A stretch of 64,000 nucleotides of DNA, taken from assembly GCF_037976825.1 (NCBI RefSeq), contig NZ_CP150269.1, forward strand, positions 4,663,501 to 4,727,500, read 5' to 3'. Shown piece after piece: positions 52,544 through 61,078 of this stretch (position 1 is the first letter of the stretch; every line of letters begins with the position of its first letter). A model generated the notes under the pieces. That model was not told the DNA's origin and searched no databases. It saw nothing but the letters and a program-made list of their open reading frames with translations. The DNA comes from Paenibacillus sp. FSL K6-1330. GTDB taxonomy: Bacteria > Bacillota > Bacilli > Paenibacillales > Paenibacillaceae. The position numbers and the translations under genes are program-made.

Positions 52544-53932
52544 TCATCGGTAACCAATAGATGTTCCTATTTTTTTATTATTTAAAATCTGTACATCTTT
52601 CACTAAATATTTATACTTTAGTTGAAGATCGTTTGTGGAATAAGGACGAAATTGTTCGAAAACCCCCATACATCTAAGCATCCCCTTATCACTATTTATC
52701 TTAATCGAGTTTTCTAAACTATCTAAAATAAACTCAAGTCCACTCTCATAGCGATTAGTGTTCAGATAATAAATACCAAGTTCAGCGAGTAATCTTGTAT
52801 ATCGATCTGCTGTAACCTGCTGAATTATCTTTCCAATATGATTTCGTTGTTCCTTATGAACAATATATTTTTTAAACTTATCCAGAATATAGTCCACATC
52901 TAACTGATATCGATTAGCTGCAATCATGATGCTACAAAGCCCTAAAAATATCTCATCTTCTCTATCAGTAATAAAATCTACATAATCAACTAGTAAATCA
53001 TCATCTCCTGCCATTAACTTGTATAGATATTTGTTTGCCTCAGCCCACTCTTTAAACTGCTCAATGACTCTGATTTCCTCATAATCAGGATCATCAATCC
53101 AGGTAGGATCTTCATATAAGGTTACAAATTCTAATGCCTTTTCATAATCACCACACTCATAACAAACAGTTGCTCGAATTAAATGCGAATATAGAATATA
53201 AAATATAAGTGGTTTATTTCGTCCTTCTTTCTTTTTGAAAATTTTACCAATATGTTGGTATTGAATTGTCGCTTTAGTACCCATTTTTAAAGCTATTGCA
53301 TCAACCTTATCCCAACGATGCAAAGATAGATTTAAATTTACTAATTCTTTAAGCGCATCCAACTGGTACATCTCATCCAACCGATCCACGTATGGCTCAA
53401 AATAAACAGCTGCCTGCAAATTTGCATCCTGATCATCACCCAATTCCAACGTAAACAACCGATACTGACAAAGGGCTAATCTTTCCGAATGCTGAAATCG
53501 TTCACTCTCAGCCACGCTTTTATAGATCAAAACAGCCGCCTCATGTTTTCCCTCTTTGAAAAAAAGCTCAGCCGTTTCAAAGAGTAAGGGTGAATAAGAG
53601 ATATTATCCATCGTCATCCGGACAGCCTTGTCCAGACAATTCAGCTTCCCAAGTTCCGCGCATCGGTGAAGAAACGGACCTAGCCGACGCCAATCCGGCG
53701 TAGCATGAAATATGCATTCATCGATATACAGCTCGTAAAAACAACCCTCTTCCAGACCCATACCTAACGTAATCCGGTCCAATTGCTGCATGGAAATCGG
53801 GCGGTTGCCATTCAGGATGTTGCTGAGTGTGCCGCTATTGACCCCCGATATCTCAGCAAACCGATTAATCGTCATTTCGTTCTTATGTAGAAACTCTTCC
53901 ATTTGTTCGCGAATCGTGGCTGTCATTTCCAA
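52544..53932 (-). CDS. RRNPP-type peptide receptor/regulator, copy 3 (paired with peptide)
   Basis: 462 residues. An XRE-type HTH (MTINRFAEISGVNSGTLSNI then LNGNRP) precedes a TPR-like all-helical domain with the same landmarks as copies 1 and 2 (YKSVAESERFQHSERLALCQ, ELGIYYLNTNRYESGLEFIL). It is the most divergent copy at its C-terminus and the most AT-rich. The start is TTG 53932 after GGGTGGTG. The 56-codon precursor follows it, so it is the likely cognate receptor, binding re-imported peptide in the cytosol and changing DNA binding. Confidence 0.88.
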   Translation of the reverse strand: MEMTATIREQMEEFLHKNEMTINRFAEISGVNSGTLSNILNGNRPISMQQLDRITLGMGLEEGCFYELYIDECIFHATPDWRRLGPFLHRCAELGKLNCLDKAVRMTMDNISYSPLLFETAELFFKEGKHEAAVLIYKSVAESERFQHSERLALCQYRLFTLELGDDQDANLQAAVYFEPYVDRLDEMYQLDALKELVNLNLSLHRWDKVDAIALKMGTKATIQYQHIGKIFKKKEGRNKPLIFYILYSHLIRATVCYECGDYEKALEFVTLYEDPTWIDDPDYEEIRVIEQFKEWAEANKYLYKLMAGDDDLLVDYVDFITDREDEIFLGLCSIMIAANRYQLDVDYILDKFKKYIVHKEQRNHIGKIIQQVTADRYTRLLAELGIYYLNTNRYESGLEFILDSLENSIKINSDKGMLRCMGVFEQFRPYSTNDLQLKYKYLVKDVQILNNKKIGTSIGYR

Positions 53933-53959
53933 GCTAACACCACCCTTTAGGATCAGAAC

Positions 53960-54018
53960 CCAAATATTAGTATATTTCTCTATACAGTAATCATATTGAT
54001 TAATATTCCAGCGGTCAA
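53960..54018 (-). promoter_or_regulatory. Promoter and conserved leader element of receptor copy 3
   Basis: Minus strand: TTGACC (54013-54018), 17-bp spacer, TATGAT (53990-53995). ATACTAATATTTGG (53960-53973) repeats the leader element of copy 2. Confidence 0.7.
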
Positions 54019-54130
54019 TACTTATTTACGTCATTTTTTTACAAAAAATAACCAATACAATTTAAAAATGCCAAATTCAACACTTTTCTTTATGATTTAT
54101 ATATCGTCAGTTTGATCACTACGATGAGAA

Positions 54131-54160
54131 AAAGCGCTCCGAAATTTTCGGAAGCGCTTT
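54131..54160. terminator. Palindromic terminator
   Basis: AAAGCGCTCCGAAA pairs with the second half of the same palindrome, TTTCGGAAGCGCTTT. First of two stems between the VanZ/ABC operon and the receptor cluster. Confidence 0.75.
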
Positions 54161-54172
54161 GTTGGACAACAA

Positions 54173-54207
54173 TAAGGGCCCTGACTTCAACCAAGTCAGG
54201 GCCCTTA
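54173..54207. terminator. Palindromic terminator of the VanZ/ABC operon
   Basis: TAAGGGCCCTGACTT (54173-54187) pairs perfectly with AAGTCAGGGCCCTTA (54193-54207). It lies 16 bp after the end of the last VanZ gene. Confidence 0.8.
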
Positions 54208-54223
54208 CTTACTATATCCTCTC

Positions 54224-55657
54224 CTAGCTCCTTCTTGCCTGAATTAATGTGAACCAATTCGAATCCCCATTAAATACACCGTATACTGTGTATACAGGCT
54301 GATAGAAGTTTTTCGTGTCATATATGAACGATAGCTCAATTCCTGTTATATCCAGTTGGTCACCCTTTTTAATAACGAGTTGATCATCCGTTAATATTGC
54401 ATTTCTTTTGATTTGTGGAAATTCACCATTTTTGATACGATCATACACCTCTGCAGGAGACAATATATCTACTTCCTTAATAAATTGATTCTCTTGGAGC
54501 CCATTATTTATCGAATAGATACTGCCATCTTGTTTAAGACCGAGTAACAGCTCGCCAGTCCAATAACTCTCGTGTAGACCCGCTTTATCCGGGAGGGACC
54601 ATTGAAATTCCCCGTCCTCCAATGCTGTAAAATCAGCGTCTTGAGGGAGTAGGCCAAGATCGGCCATTATGGTTTTGGCCTTCTGTGATAGCAGTTCTTG
54701 GTCATTGAATGAAGTTCGCTCCGGTGTATCATTGTTCTCGGTTAACGACCAGTTTCCCTCTTCGGATTGATAGAATGTATATGGTGTTCCTGATTTATCT
54801 TCCAATAGAACCTCTCGATCGCCATCCCAATCCTTAACCTTCAACTCAGATAATCCTAACTTCTGCTGCAGCAGGGCTTCTACTCCATCCGGCTGAGTGA
54901 TTTTCTTGTAGACGGGGGCCACTGCAGGTGCCGAGCTTAACTGAAGGGATGTTGTTACATGAACATCTTTCATATTCCATTTGGTAAACGAGTTTATGGC
55001 CAGGTTTCCGAACTCCTGCTGGATGTAGACGATATTCATGCCGACAAAAAGCAAACCCATTAGTAGGGGTATCACCAGGTTTCCCAGAAGACTTTTCATT
55101 CTGACTTTTTTGTTATGAACAATGGAAGCGGCAAGTCTGTATAACTGATATCCAAAAATACCACCGAGCGTGTTGTTCAAGATATCAGCAAGCTCAAACA
55201 GTCCTGCTCCTGAAAGCGTCTGATAGGTTTCAATAAAGAGCGTAGAACTTACAACGACAAGAAGAAGCCACTTGAATGCTTTAAATTTTCGGCTGATGAA
55301 AGGCAGCAATATTCCCATCGGGATAAACATGATGATATTAAATATACCGTTCTGAAGATCACGTAAGGAATATTTGTTCCATGCTTCAACATAATCGCTG
55401 AATGGATGGAGATTCATCTGCAAGAAATGAGAATTGCCGCGGCCCAACATCGTTAGCTCAAGTACAAATACAACATATCCGATGAACAAGGCGCCAAGAA
55501 AAAGCTTGTTCATTTGAATCCGTGGCTTTCCCTCTGATTTTTGTTTTCTATAATAAAGATAATAATATAACATGATTAGAACGAATTCGATCCCGATAAT
55601 TACGATGACCGGCAGCATTAAAAAACGTAGATTCGTATAGATTGCATCGATCCCCAA
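54224..55657 (-). CDS. VanZ-family protein with a long C-terminal domain
   Basis: 477 residues. The VanZ domain (about 1-175) has membrane helices with the landmarks MNLHPFSDYVEAWN, FNIIMFIPMGILLPF and FELADILNNTLGGIFGYQLY. A single helix (about 190-215) follows, then about 250 residues of extracytoplasmic domain with two repeated-looking halves that resemble PepSY/YycI-like folds (inference). The start is TTG 55657 after a G-run. VanZ proteins give low-level teicoplanin or peptide resistance. Last gene of the operon. Confidence 0.85.
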   Translation of the reverse strand: MGIDAIYTNLRFLMLPVIVIIGIEFVLIMLYYYLYYRKQKSEGKPRIQMNKLFLGALFIGYVVFVLELTMLGRGNSHFLQMNLHPFSDYVEAWNKYSLRDLQNGIFNIIMFIPMGILLPFISRKFKAFKWLLLVVVSSTLFIETYQTLSGAGLFELADILNNTLGGIFGYQLYRLAASIVHNKKVRMKSLLGNLVIPLLMGLLFVGMNIVYIQQEFGNLAINSFTKWNMKDVHVTTSLQLSSAPAVAPVYKKITQPDGVEALLQQKLGLSELKVKDWDGDREVLLEDKSGTPYTFYQSEEGNWSLTENNDTPERTSFNDQELLSQKAKTIMADLGLLPQDADFTALEDGEFQWSLPDKAGLHESYWTGELLLGLKQDGSIYSINNGLQENQFIKEVDILSPAEVYDRIKNGEFPQIKRNAILTDDQLVIKKGDQLDITGIELSFIYDTKNFYQPVYTVYGVFNGDSNWFTLIQARRS

Positions 55658-55740
55658 GACGAGGCCCCCCCCTTATGACTTTATTATAATGATGGTTGAC
55701 ACTGTCTTTCCTTGCAGCTTCAAGTCAGAGCCGGTCACTT

Positions 55741-58332
55741 TTATATACTCTCCTGCTTTAACGCGTCGATGATGTCTTCCTTTTTTACTTTCGCGCTGGA
55801 ATATAGCATGGCAGAACCGACAATGACAAATACGGCGGCAATGACAGACAGAATACTCATCCAGGGAAGGACGAATCCGTAGCTAAATTTGTTCGCAAAG
55901 GCCATATAGATCAAATACATCACGACGAAGCTGATAGGAAGTCCGAACAGCAGTGATTTGGCTCCATAAAAAACACTTTCGTAGTTCATCATTTTCGCAA
56001 AGCCTTTTGGCGTCATTCCAACGGATTTCAGCATCGCAAATTCCCGCTTTCGAAGAGCGATGCTCGTTGAGATTGTATTAAAAATATTCGCAATCGAAAT
56101 CACTGAAATTAATACGATAAAGCCATAAGTAAAGACGGACATCAATAGTATCATCTGTTCTTCCTGTTTTCTGGATTGGTACACATTGTACACATACAGA
56201 TTAGGCTCTTTCATTTCTTCGATTTCCTGCTGCGTTTTCAGCGGGTCCGCACTTTTCAGATAGAGAAAGGTTTGAACGAACTCCCCGCTCTTATCGTCTG
56301 CCAGTTGATTTAGGACTCGTTCCGAGACGACGATATTTAACCCGCCTGTTCCGATTGAGTTCATCCCCATCGGAGATCGATCCGTCAACGCCGCAATGTA
56401 CACTTCACTTACATCCGTCACTTTTTCCGTTTCCTCATCGAACGTAGTCAAATCGAGACTTTGCCCAACATTCGCATGAATAGCCTTCGTATGGACATAT
56501 TTTCCCGTATCCATATCTTTATAATCGATGGTATCGATCACGATGGCGGAGAGATGTTCCGGATCCGTCAGTAGCTCGTAATCTGCGCCGACTGCTTTGG
56601 CATAAGCCCGCAGGTTCGAATCGTTTAATGCATTGATTTTAATATCGTAAGGATATTTTCCGTCCTTCAGCATACTCTTATCCTTCTTGACCGCCTCCTG
56701 CAATTCATCGGCGATGGACGCTTCCTCGATCCAAGCGTTCCTGTACAACTCATGAATCACGCTGTATTCCGATACATCCGAAAGGGATGCAATGGACTGA
56801 ACCAACCGATCGTCTATTCTTTTTTCATTGCCGTAAGATAGTTCTATATCATAGTTGACGCCTTCCTGCGACATGGCCAAGGATTGTTTCAGATTACCGG
56901 TAAAAAATGATACCGTTAAAAACAAAGCGATGCTGATCACGAGCGAAAATACGGTAGCATGGTATCTCCGCTTGTTCCTTTTTAAGTTCTTCAATCCGAT
57001 CTCCGCTTCGATTCCGAAGAGCTTTCGAATCCATTTCGGCGTTTCCACGCTTTTGCCCGAAAGCTTCACATCGGTAGTTTGACGAATCGCATCCATGGCT
57101 GAAATCCGGGATGCTTTGACGGCCGGGAGATACGTCGAAATGAAGATCGTCAACATGGAGACAGCGCAGGCAATCAAAATCGATAACGGCGTGACGATCA
57201 CCGTTAGCTTTTCAGTAATTCCTAAAGCCCCTTGAATGATAGCGTTAATGAACTGAAAGGTAATACCGATCCCGGCAAGACCGCATAGGATTCCAACCGG
57301 AATGCTGATCAAGCCAATAATGACACCCTCAAAAAACACCGAATTTCTCTTCTGCCTTTTCGTAGCCCCCACGCTTGCAAGCATCCCTAAATGGCGGGAA
57401 CGTTCCGAGACGGAAATTGCAAAAGCATTATAGATCAGCGAAACTGAGCCGATCATAATGACCGCCATCAGGATCACCGATAAGGAGACCATCGTGCTGT
57501 ACGAGGCTTCGCTTTTGGAAACGCCATAATAATGAAGCAAATCGTGATGATATTGGACCGTTTCGATCTGGTTGTTCTCTGCCAGGTTTTCTGCATGTGC
57601 GAACAAGGACTGATTGACTTTTTGCAAGACTACCGCCGCATTGACTCGATCGTTTGCCCCGATGATGTTTTCATCGACATAGCTAATGGTCGTATACCCC
57701 GGGGCCCACGCCGGTTCCCATACGGGAGGTTTGATGAAGCCTACGATCGTGTAATCCCTTGTCATCGTATTATGCAGCGTTTCGTTCTTTTTGTTATCTA
57801 CGATGCGCAGCGATTCGGTTTGGCCCAGCGGTTGATCATTCCCTTCCTCGAATCGTTCGCCGACGCGCAGAGTGAGACGATCCCCGATTTCATATTTCAC
57901 CTTGGCGTTTGTCGCAGCGGCTTCAGAAATCACAACTTCCTTGTCGGTTTGCGGCAGACGCCCCTTGCTCACTTCAATCGGAAATTGCGCTAAACCTTGT
58001 GCATCATAAGCCTTGATGAACCAATATGGCTTATTTGGATTTTGTCCCCCTTCTAATGGGGCATAACCAAGATCGTTTGTGATCGCAAGGGTCTTGGTTG
58101 CGTCATCGTTTTTTATCGCTGCAAGCTGTTCCTTGTTTACATCTTGATATAGGACATGCCATTCCCCTTCATCTGCGATGGTTTGCCTTTTCATTAAATC
58201 CAAGTAAGAAAAACCAAGCGTTGCAACAGCCGTCACCATGGCAACTGACATGATGACACCTATGATGGTTACAAGCGTTCTTCTCTTGTTTTCCCGCAAA
58301 TGTCTGACGGTGAGTTTATTGACAATATTCAA
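55741..58332 (-). CDS. FtsX-type ABC transporter permease (large)
   Basis: 863 residues with two FtsX domains. An N-terminal helix (RRTLVTIIGVIMSVAMVTAV) leads to a large outer domain; helices near 285-405 include SVSERSRHLGMLASVGATKR; a second helix starts near 455; the second outer domain runs to about 735; and the last three helices (about 745-855) include LRKREFAMLKSVGMTPKGF. Permeases of this type export or remove lipoproteins, lantibiotics and antimicrobial peptides. The TTG start overlaps the ATPase stop by 4 bp, so the pair is translationally coupled. Confidence 0.9.
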   Translation of the reverse strand: MNIVNKLTVRHLRENKRRTLVTIIGVIMSVAMVTAVATLGFSYLDLMKRQTIADEGEWHVLYQDVNKEQLAAIKNDDATKTLAITNDLGYAPLEGGQNPNKPYWFIKAYDAQGLAQFPIEVSKGRLPQTDKEVVISEAAATNAKVKYEIGDRLTLRVGERFEEGNDQPLGQTESLRIVDNKKNETLHNTMTRDYTIVGFIKPPVWEPAWAPGYTTISYVDENIIGANDRVNAAVVLQKVNQSLFAHAENLAENNQIETVQYHHDLLHYYGVSKSEASYSTMVSLSVILMAVIMIGSVSLIYNAFAISVSERSRHLGMLASVGATKRQKRNSVFFEGVIIGLISIPVGILCGLAGIGITFQFINAIIQGALGITEKLTVIVTPLSILIACAVSMLTIFISTYLPAVKASRISAMDAIRQTTDVKLSGKSVETPKWIRKLFGIEAEIGLKNLKRNKRRYHATVFSLVISIALFLTVSFFTGNLKQSLAMSQEGVNYDIELSYGNEKRIDDRLVQSIASLSDVSEYSVIHELYRNAWIEEASIADELQEAVKKDKSMLKDGKYPYDIKINALNDSNLRAYAKAVGADYELLTDPEHLSAIVIDTIDYKDMDTGKYVHTKAIHANVGQSLDLTTFDEETEKVTDVSEVYIAALTDRSPMGMNSIGTGGLNIVVSERVLNQLADDKSGEFVQTFLYLKSADPLKTQQEIEEMKEPNLYVYNVYQSRKQEEQMILLMSVFTYGFIVLISVISIANIFNTISTSIALRKREFAMLKSVGMTPKGFAKMMNYESVFYGAKSLLFGLPISFVVMYLIYMAFANKFSYGFVLPWMSILSVIAAVFVIVGSAMLYSSAKVKKEDIIDALKQESI

Positions 58333-59018
58333 GGGCGAATCACCTCGTCTTTGGCAATCCTTCCGTCTTCAATCGAAATGACTCTGTCAGCTTGCAAAGC
58401 GATTCGTTCGTCATGCGTGATCACGATCAATGTCTGGTGATAGGTTTTATTCAACATTTGCAATAAGTCGATGATCTCGCTGCTATTCTTGCTGTCCAGA
58501 TTCCCGGTCGGCTCGTCCGCCAGCATAATGGCAGGATTACTAATGAGTGCTCTGCCGATCGATACCCTTTGCTGCTGTCCGCCTGATAATTGATTAGGCA
58601 GATGGTTTAAGCGATGTTGCAGATTCAAAGTCTTCACGAGACCATCCAACTGCTGCTTATCTACCTTTTGGTTATCAAGCAAGAGCGGGAGCGTAATATT
58701 CTCTTCCACCGTCAAGACGGGAATCAGATTGAAAAACTGGTAGATCAGGCCGATTTGTCTGCGCCTGAAGATGGCCAGCTGTGTTTCGTCCAAGTTATAC
58801 ATGTCCGTATCCTCTACGAGGACTTTGCCGCTCGTCGGCAAATCCACACCGCCCAGCATATGCAGCAGCGTGGATTTCCCCGATCCTGACGGGCCAATGA
58901 TGGCGACAAATTCACCTTTTCGGACCGAAAAGGAAACATCGTCAAGCGCCTTTACCGCCGATTCGCCCTTTCCGTATATTTTAGACAGATGATCTATTTT
59001 TAAAATTTCCATTGTCAT
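58329..59018 (-). CDS. ABC transporter ATP-binding protein (LolD/MacB/BceA type)
   Basis: 229 residues. Walker [19 protein letters not shown]-loop YQFFNLIPVLTVEEN, signature LSGGQQQRVSIGRAL, Walker B IMLADEPTGNLDSKNS and H-loop VITHDE. The GPSGSGKST and ADEPTGNLD forms are those of MacB/BceA-type ATPases. It energises the overlapping permease. Confidence 0.95.
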   Translation of the reverse strand: MTMEILKIDHLSKIYGKGESAVKALDDVSFSVRKGEFVAIIGPSGSGKSTLLHMLGGVDLPTSGKVLVEDTDMYNLDETQLAIFRRRQIGLIYQFFNLIPVLTVEENITLPLLLDNQKVDKQQLDGLVKTLNLQHRLNHLPNQLSGGQQQRVSIGRALISNPAIMLADEPTGNLDSKNSSEIIDLLQMLNKTYHQTLIVITHDERIALQADRVISIEDGRIAKDEVIRP

Positions 59019-59036
59019 ATCTCCCTCCCTTCATGC

Positions 59037-59975
59037 TCAATTCCAGCTATATACCATCTCTTTATATCCAACATCCCACAGGGTTACATTTCCCTCAATG
59101 GTTATCGTAAGCTCATTGGCCTGAGGGAGATAAATGGAGCTCATATCCGGCTCATGGCGTCCGGCTTCTACAGATACAGTCAGTAACTCATGTCCATCGG
59201 CGGTAACCCTAATGCTGCCTCGAGAATCCTCCTGATCGGGAATTCCATAATTCAAAAAGAGGTACACCTCCTTCTTATTGCCTAACGTGTACCTGTACGT
59301 TTCCTTGTTTTTGCCTTCAATGCTGTACATATTATATTGGGGTTCCACGTCTTGACCGCCTATCTTAAGACGGTTCGGTTTCGTTCCCGTTGATGGATTG
59401 CCGTTACTGTCCTTCCATTCGTTTATCGCCACAAAGGGGCCCATCTCTTTGGTGAACACTTGATCAACCACCCCGAAGATGCCCCACACCCCGAGCATCA
59501 AAACAACGCTGGAAATACCCGCAGCAGCAATATTTCTCCAGATGTTTTTCGAGCGAAAGCCAAGTTTGTACGCCCCGAATCCGATGGCTGCGCCCGTTGA
59601 GTTCTGTATGACATCGTTCACGTCGAAGCTGCCGAGGAAAGTTAGCGCCTGAATCGTCTCCAGCAGAAGGATGGATAGGATGAACAATGTCATGAAGCGA
59701 ACAAAGCTAGTCCGATATAACAACGGAATCAATATGCCAAAAGGGATAAAGGCTGCGATGTTTCCGAAACCCACAAAATCCATCAATGTAGGATGTAGAA
59801 GATCTGATAGACTTGGCACCCTGAAAAAACTGTCAGGTAAAAACATAAAGGTGTACTCGGAGATTTGATCTACCTTACCTACTCTGCCGAAAGCGAAAAA
59901 CAAAAAATAAAGAATAAACAGGGTGTAGAATATCGTGATAGCAAAAATAATTTTACGTTGTTGTTTCAAATGCAT
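59037..59975 (-). CDS. VanZ-family protein, second copy
   Basis: About 312 residues from the ATG at 59975 with GGAGG 7 bases ahead. The VanZ helices carry DFVGFGNIAAFIPFGILIPL and FDVNDVIQNSTGAAIGFGAY. The C-terminal half after a further helix is a beta-rich extracytoplasmic part that differs from that of the other VanZ protein. First gene behind the induced promoter; it precedes the ABC ATPase by 18 bp. Two VanZ proteins flanking one ABC pair is unusual. Confidence 0.85.
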   Translation of the reverse strand: MHLKQQRKIIFAITIFYTLFILYFLFFAFGRVGKVDQISEYTFMFLPDSFFRVPSLSDLLHPTLMDFVGFGNIAAFIPFGILIPLLYRTSFVRFMTLFILSILLLETIQALTFLGSFDVNDVIQNSTGAAIGFGAYKLGFRSKNIWRNIAAAGISSVVLMLGVWGIFGVVDQVFTKEMGPFVAINEWKDSNGNPSTGTKPNRLKIGGQDVEPQYNMYSIEGKNKETYRYTLGNKKEVYLFLNYGIPDQEDSRGSIRVTADGHELLTVSVEAGRHEPDMSSIYLPQANELTITIEGNVTLWDVGYKEMVYSWN

Positions 59976-60008
59976 GGTCGTACCTCCATCGTTCATCTGT
60001 TGAATATC

Positions 60009-60063
60009 ATTGTATCTCTCTAAAATGACTTTTCAGTGACGATGGAGGTGACAATTCAGTCAC
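60009..60063 (-). promoter_or_regulatory. Regulated promoter with GTCAC direct repeats
   Basis: On the minus strand GTCAC occurs at 60048-60052 and 60036-60040, and GTCA again at 60026-60029, i.e. 12 and 11 bp apart, with an inverted GTGAC at 60059-60063. TACAAT (60009-60014) is the -10 box, and no good -35 is present. This is the usual design of an OmpR-type activated promoter and probably binds the adjacent response regulator. Confidence 0.6.
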
Positions 60064-60076
60064 TTACGGAGTGCCG

Positions 60077-61078
60077 CTAAATCACGTGCTTATAAAATTT
60101 AATCCGAAACTGCGTACCCTTGTCGCTGCTGCTCGTCACATCGATCACTCCGTTCTGACTTGCAATAATGCTGTAAGCCATCGCAAGACCAATGCCGATG
60201 CTCCCCTCGCTCGCATTTTTCCCTTTATAAAAACGTTTGAAAATATAAGGCAAATCTTCTTTTGGAATTCCTTTTCCGTTATCAGCGATGATAATTTCCG
60301 TAAATAGCGCATTTTCGGAAAAAGAAATGGCTATGAGTCCGCCTTCATGCGTGTGCTCAACGCCATTTTTCAAAATATTGATAATCGCTTCGGCCGTCCA
60401 TTTGAAATCACCGACAAACGAAACGCTGTCATCGCCCTTGATGGAAACCGTTTGGTCCTTGATTTCCATCGGAATCAACACCGGTTCTAATGCCTTTTGT
60501 ATAAGCTTATGAACGAATACTTGATCTCTTTTGAACTGGATTGTCTTTTCCTCGATTCTCGATAGCTTTAACAAAGAAGAAACAAGCCAATCGATTCGTT
60601 CAAGCTGAATACGGATATTGCGGGTGAACTCCGTTCTTTTCGTTGGAGGCAGGTCGGGTTTGCTTAGCAAATCTGCCATCACCGTCATGGAGGTAAGCGG
60701 CGTTTTAAGCTGATGCGAGATATCGGAAATGGCATCCGTCAGCCCCGTTTTGTCTCGCTGAAGAAGCGATCGCTGCTCCGATAGCATGAGTGTCACTTTA
60801 TAAATATCATTTTTTAAAATGCTAAGCTCGCCTTCTTGATTATCACGAGCGTCAAGTGAATAATTGCCTCTGCTTATTTCACGCAAATAGACGGACAGCT
60901 GTTCAAGTTCGCGGTATCTCCATTTCGTGAATAACAGACTGCTTCCAATAAGTAATAAAGACATGATGAAAACGAGCGTCGCAGCTACAGACGAAATGAA
61001 AGCAGCGGCAACGCCCCCCACTAAACTGATGGAACCCATGATCAACAATAATATCTGAATCTCTCGATTTCGCAGCAT
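60077..61078 (-). CDS. Sensor histidine kinase (short-loop, BceS-like)
   Basis: 333 residues. Two helices at about 8-28 and 31-50 joined by only a few residues, so there is no outer sensor domain, as in intramembrane-sensing kinases. Then a HAMP-like linker, H-box DISHQLKTPLTSM (His122), N-box NILKNGVEHT, G1 ADNGKGIP and G2 GSIGIGLAMA. It probably senses the state of the ABC transporter or the membrane. It follows the response regulator directly and precedes the VanZ operon. Confidence 0.93.
   Translation of the reverse strand: MLRNREIQILLLIMGSISLVGGVAAAFISSVAATLVFIMSLLLIGSSLLFTKWRYRELEQLSVYLREISRGNYSLDARDNQEGELSILKNDIYKVTLMLSEQRSLLQRDKTGLTDAISDISHQLKTPLTSMTVMADLLSKPDLPPTKRTEFTRNIRIQLERIDWLVSSLLKLSRIEEKTIQFKRDQVFVHKLIQKALEPVLIPMEIKDQTVSIKGDDSVSFVGDFKWTAEAIINILKNGVEHTHEGGLIAISFSENALFTEIIIADNGKGIPKEDLPYIFKRFYKGKNASEGSIGIGLAMAYSIIASQNGVIDVTSSSDKGTQFRIKFYKHVI

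Noticed and set aside
54056..54110. Plus-strand mini-ORF MPNSTLFFMIYISSV upstream of receptor copy 3
   Set aside because: Only about 14 codons, wrong strand, no ribosome site, and no SHG-type core.
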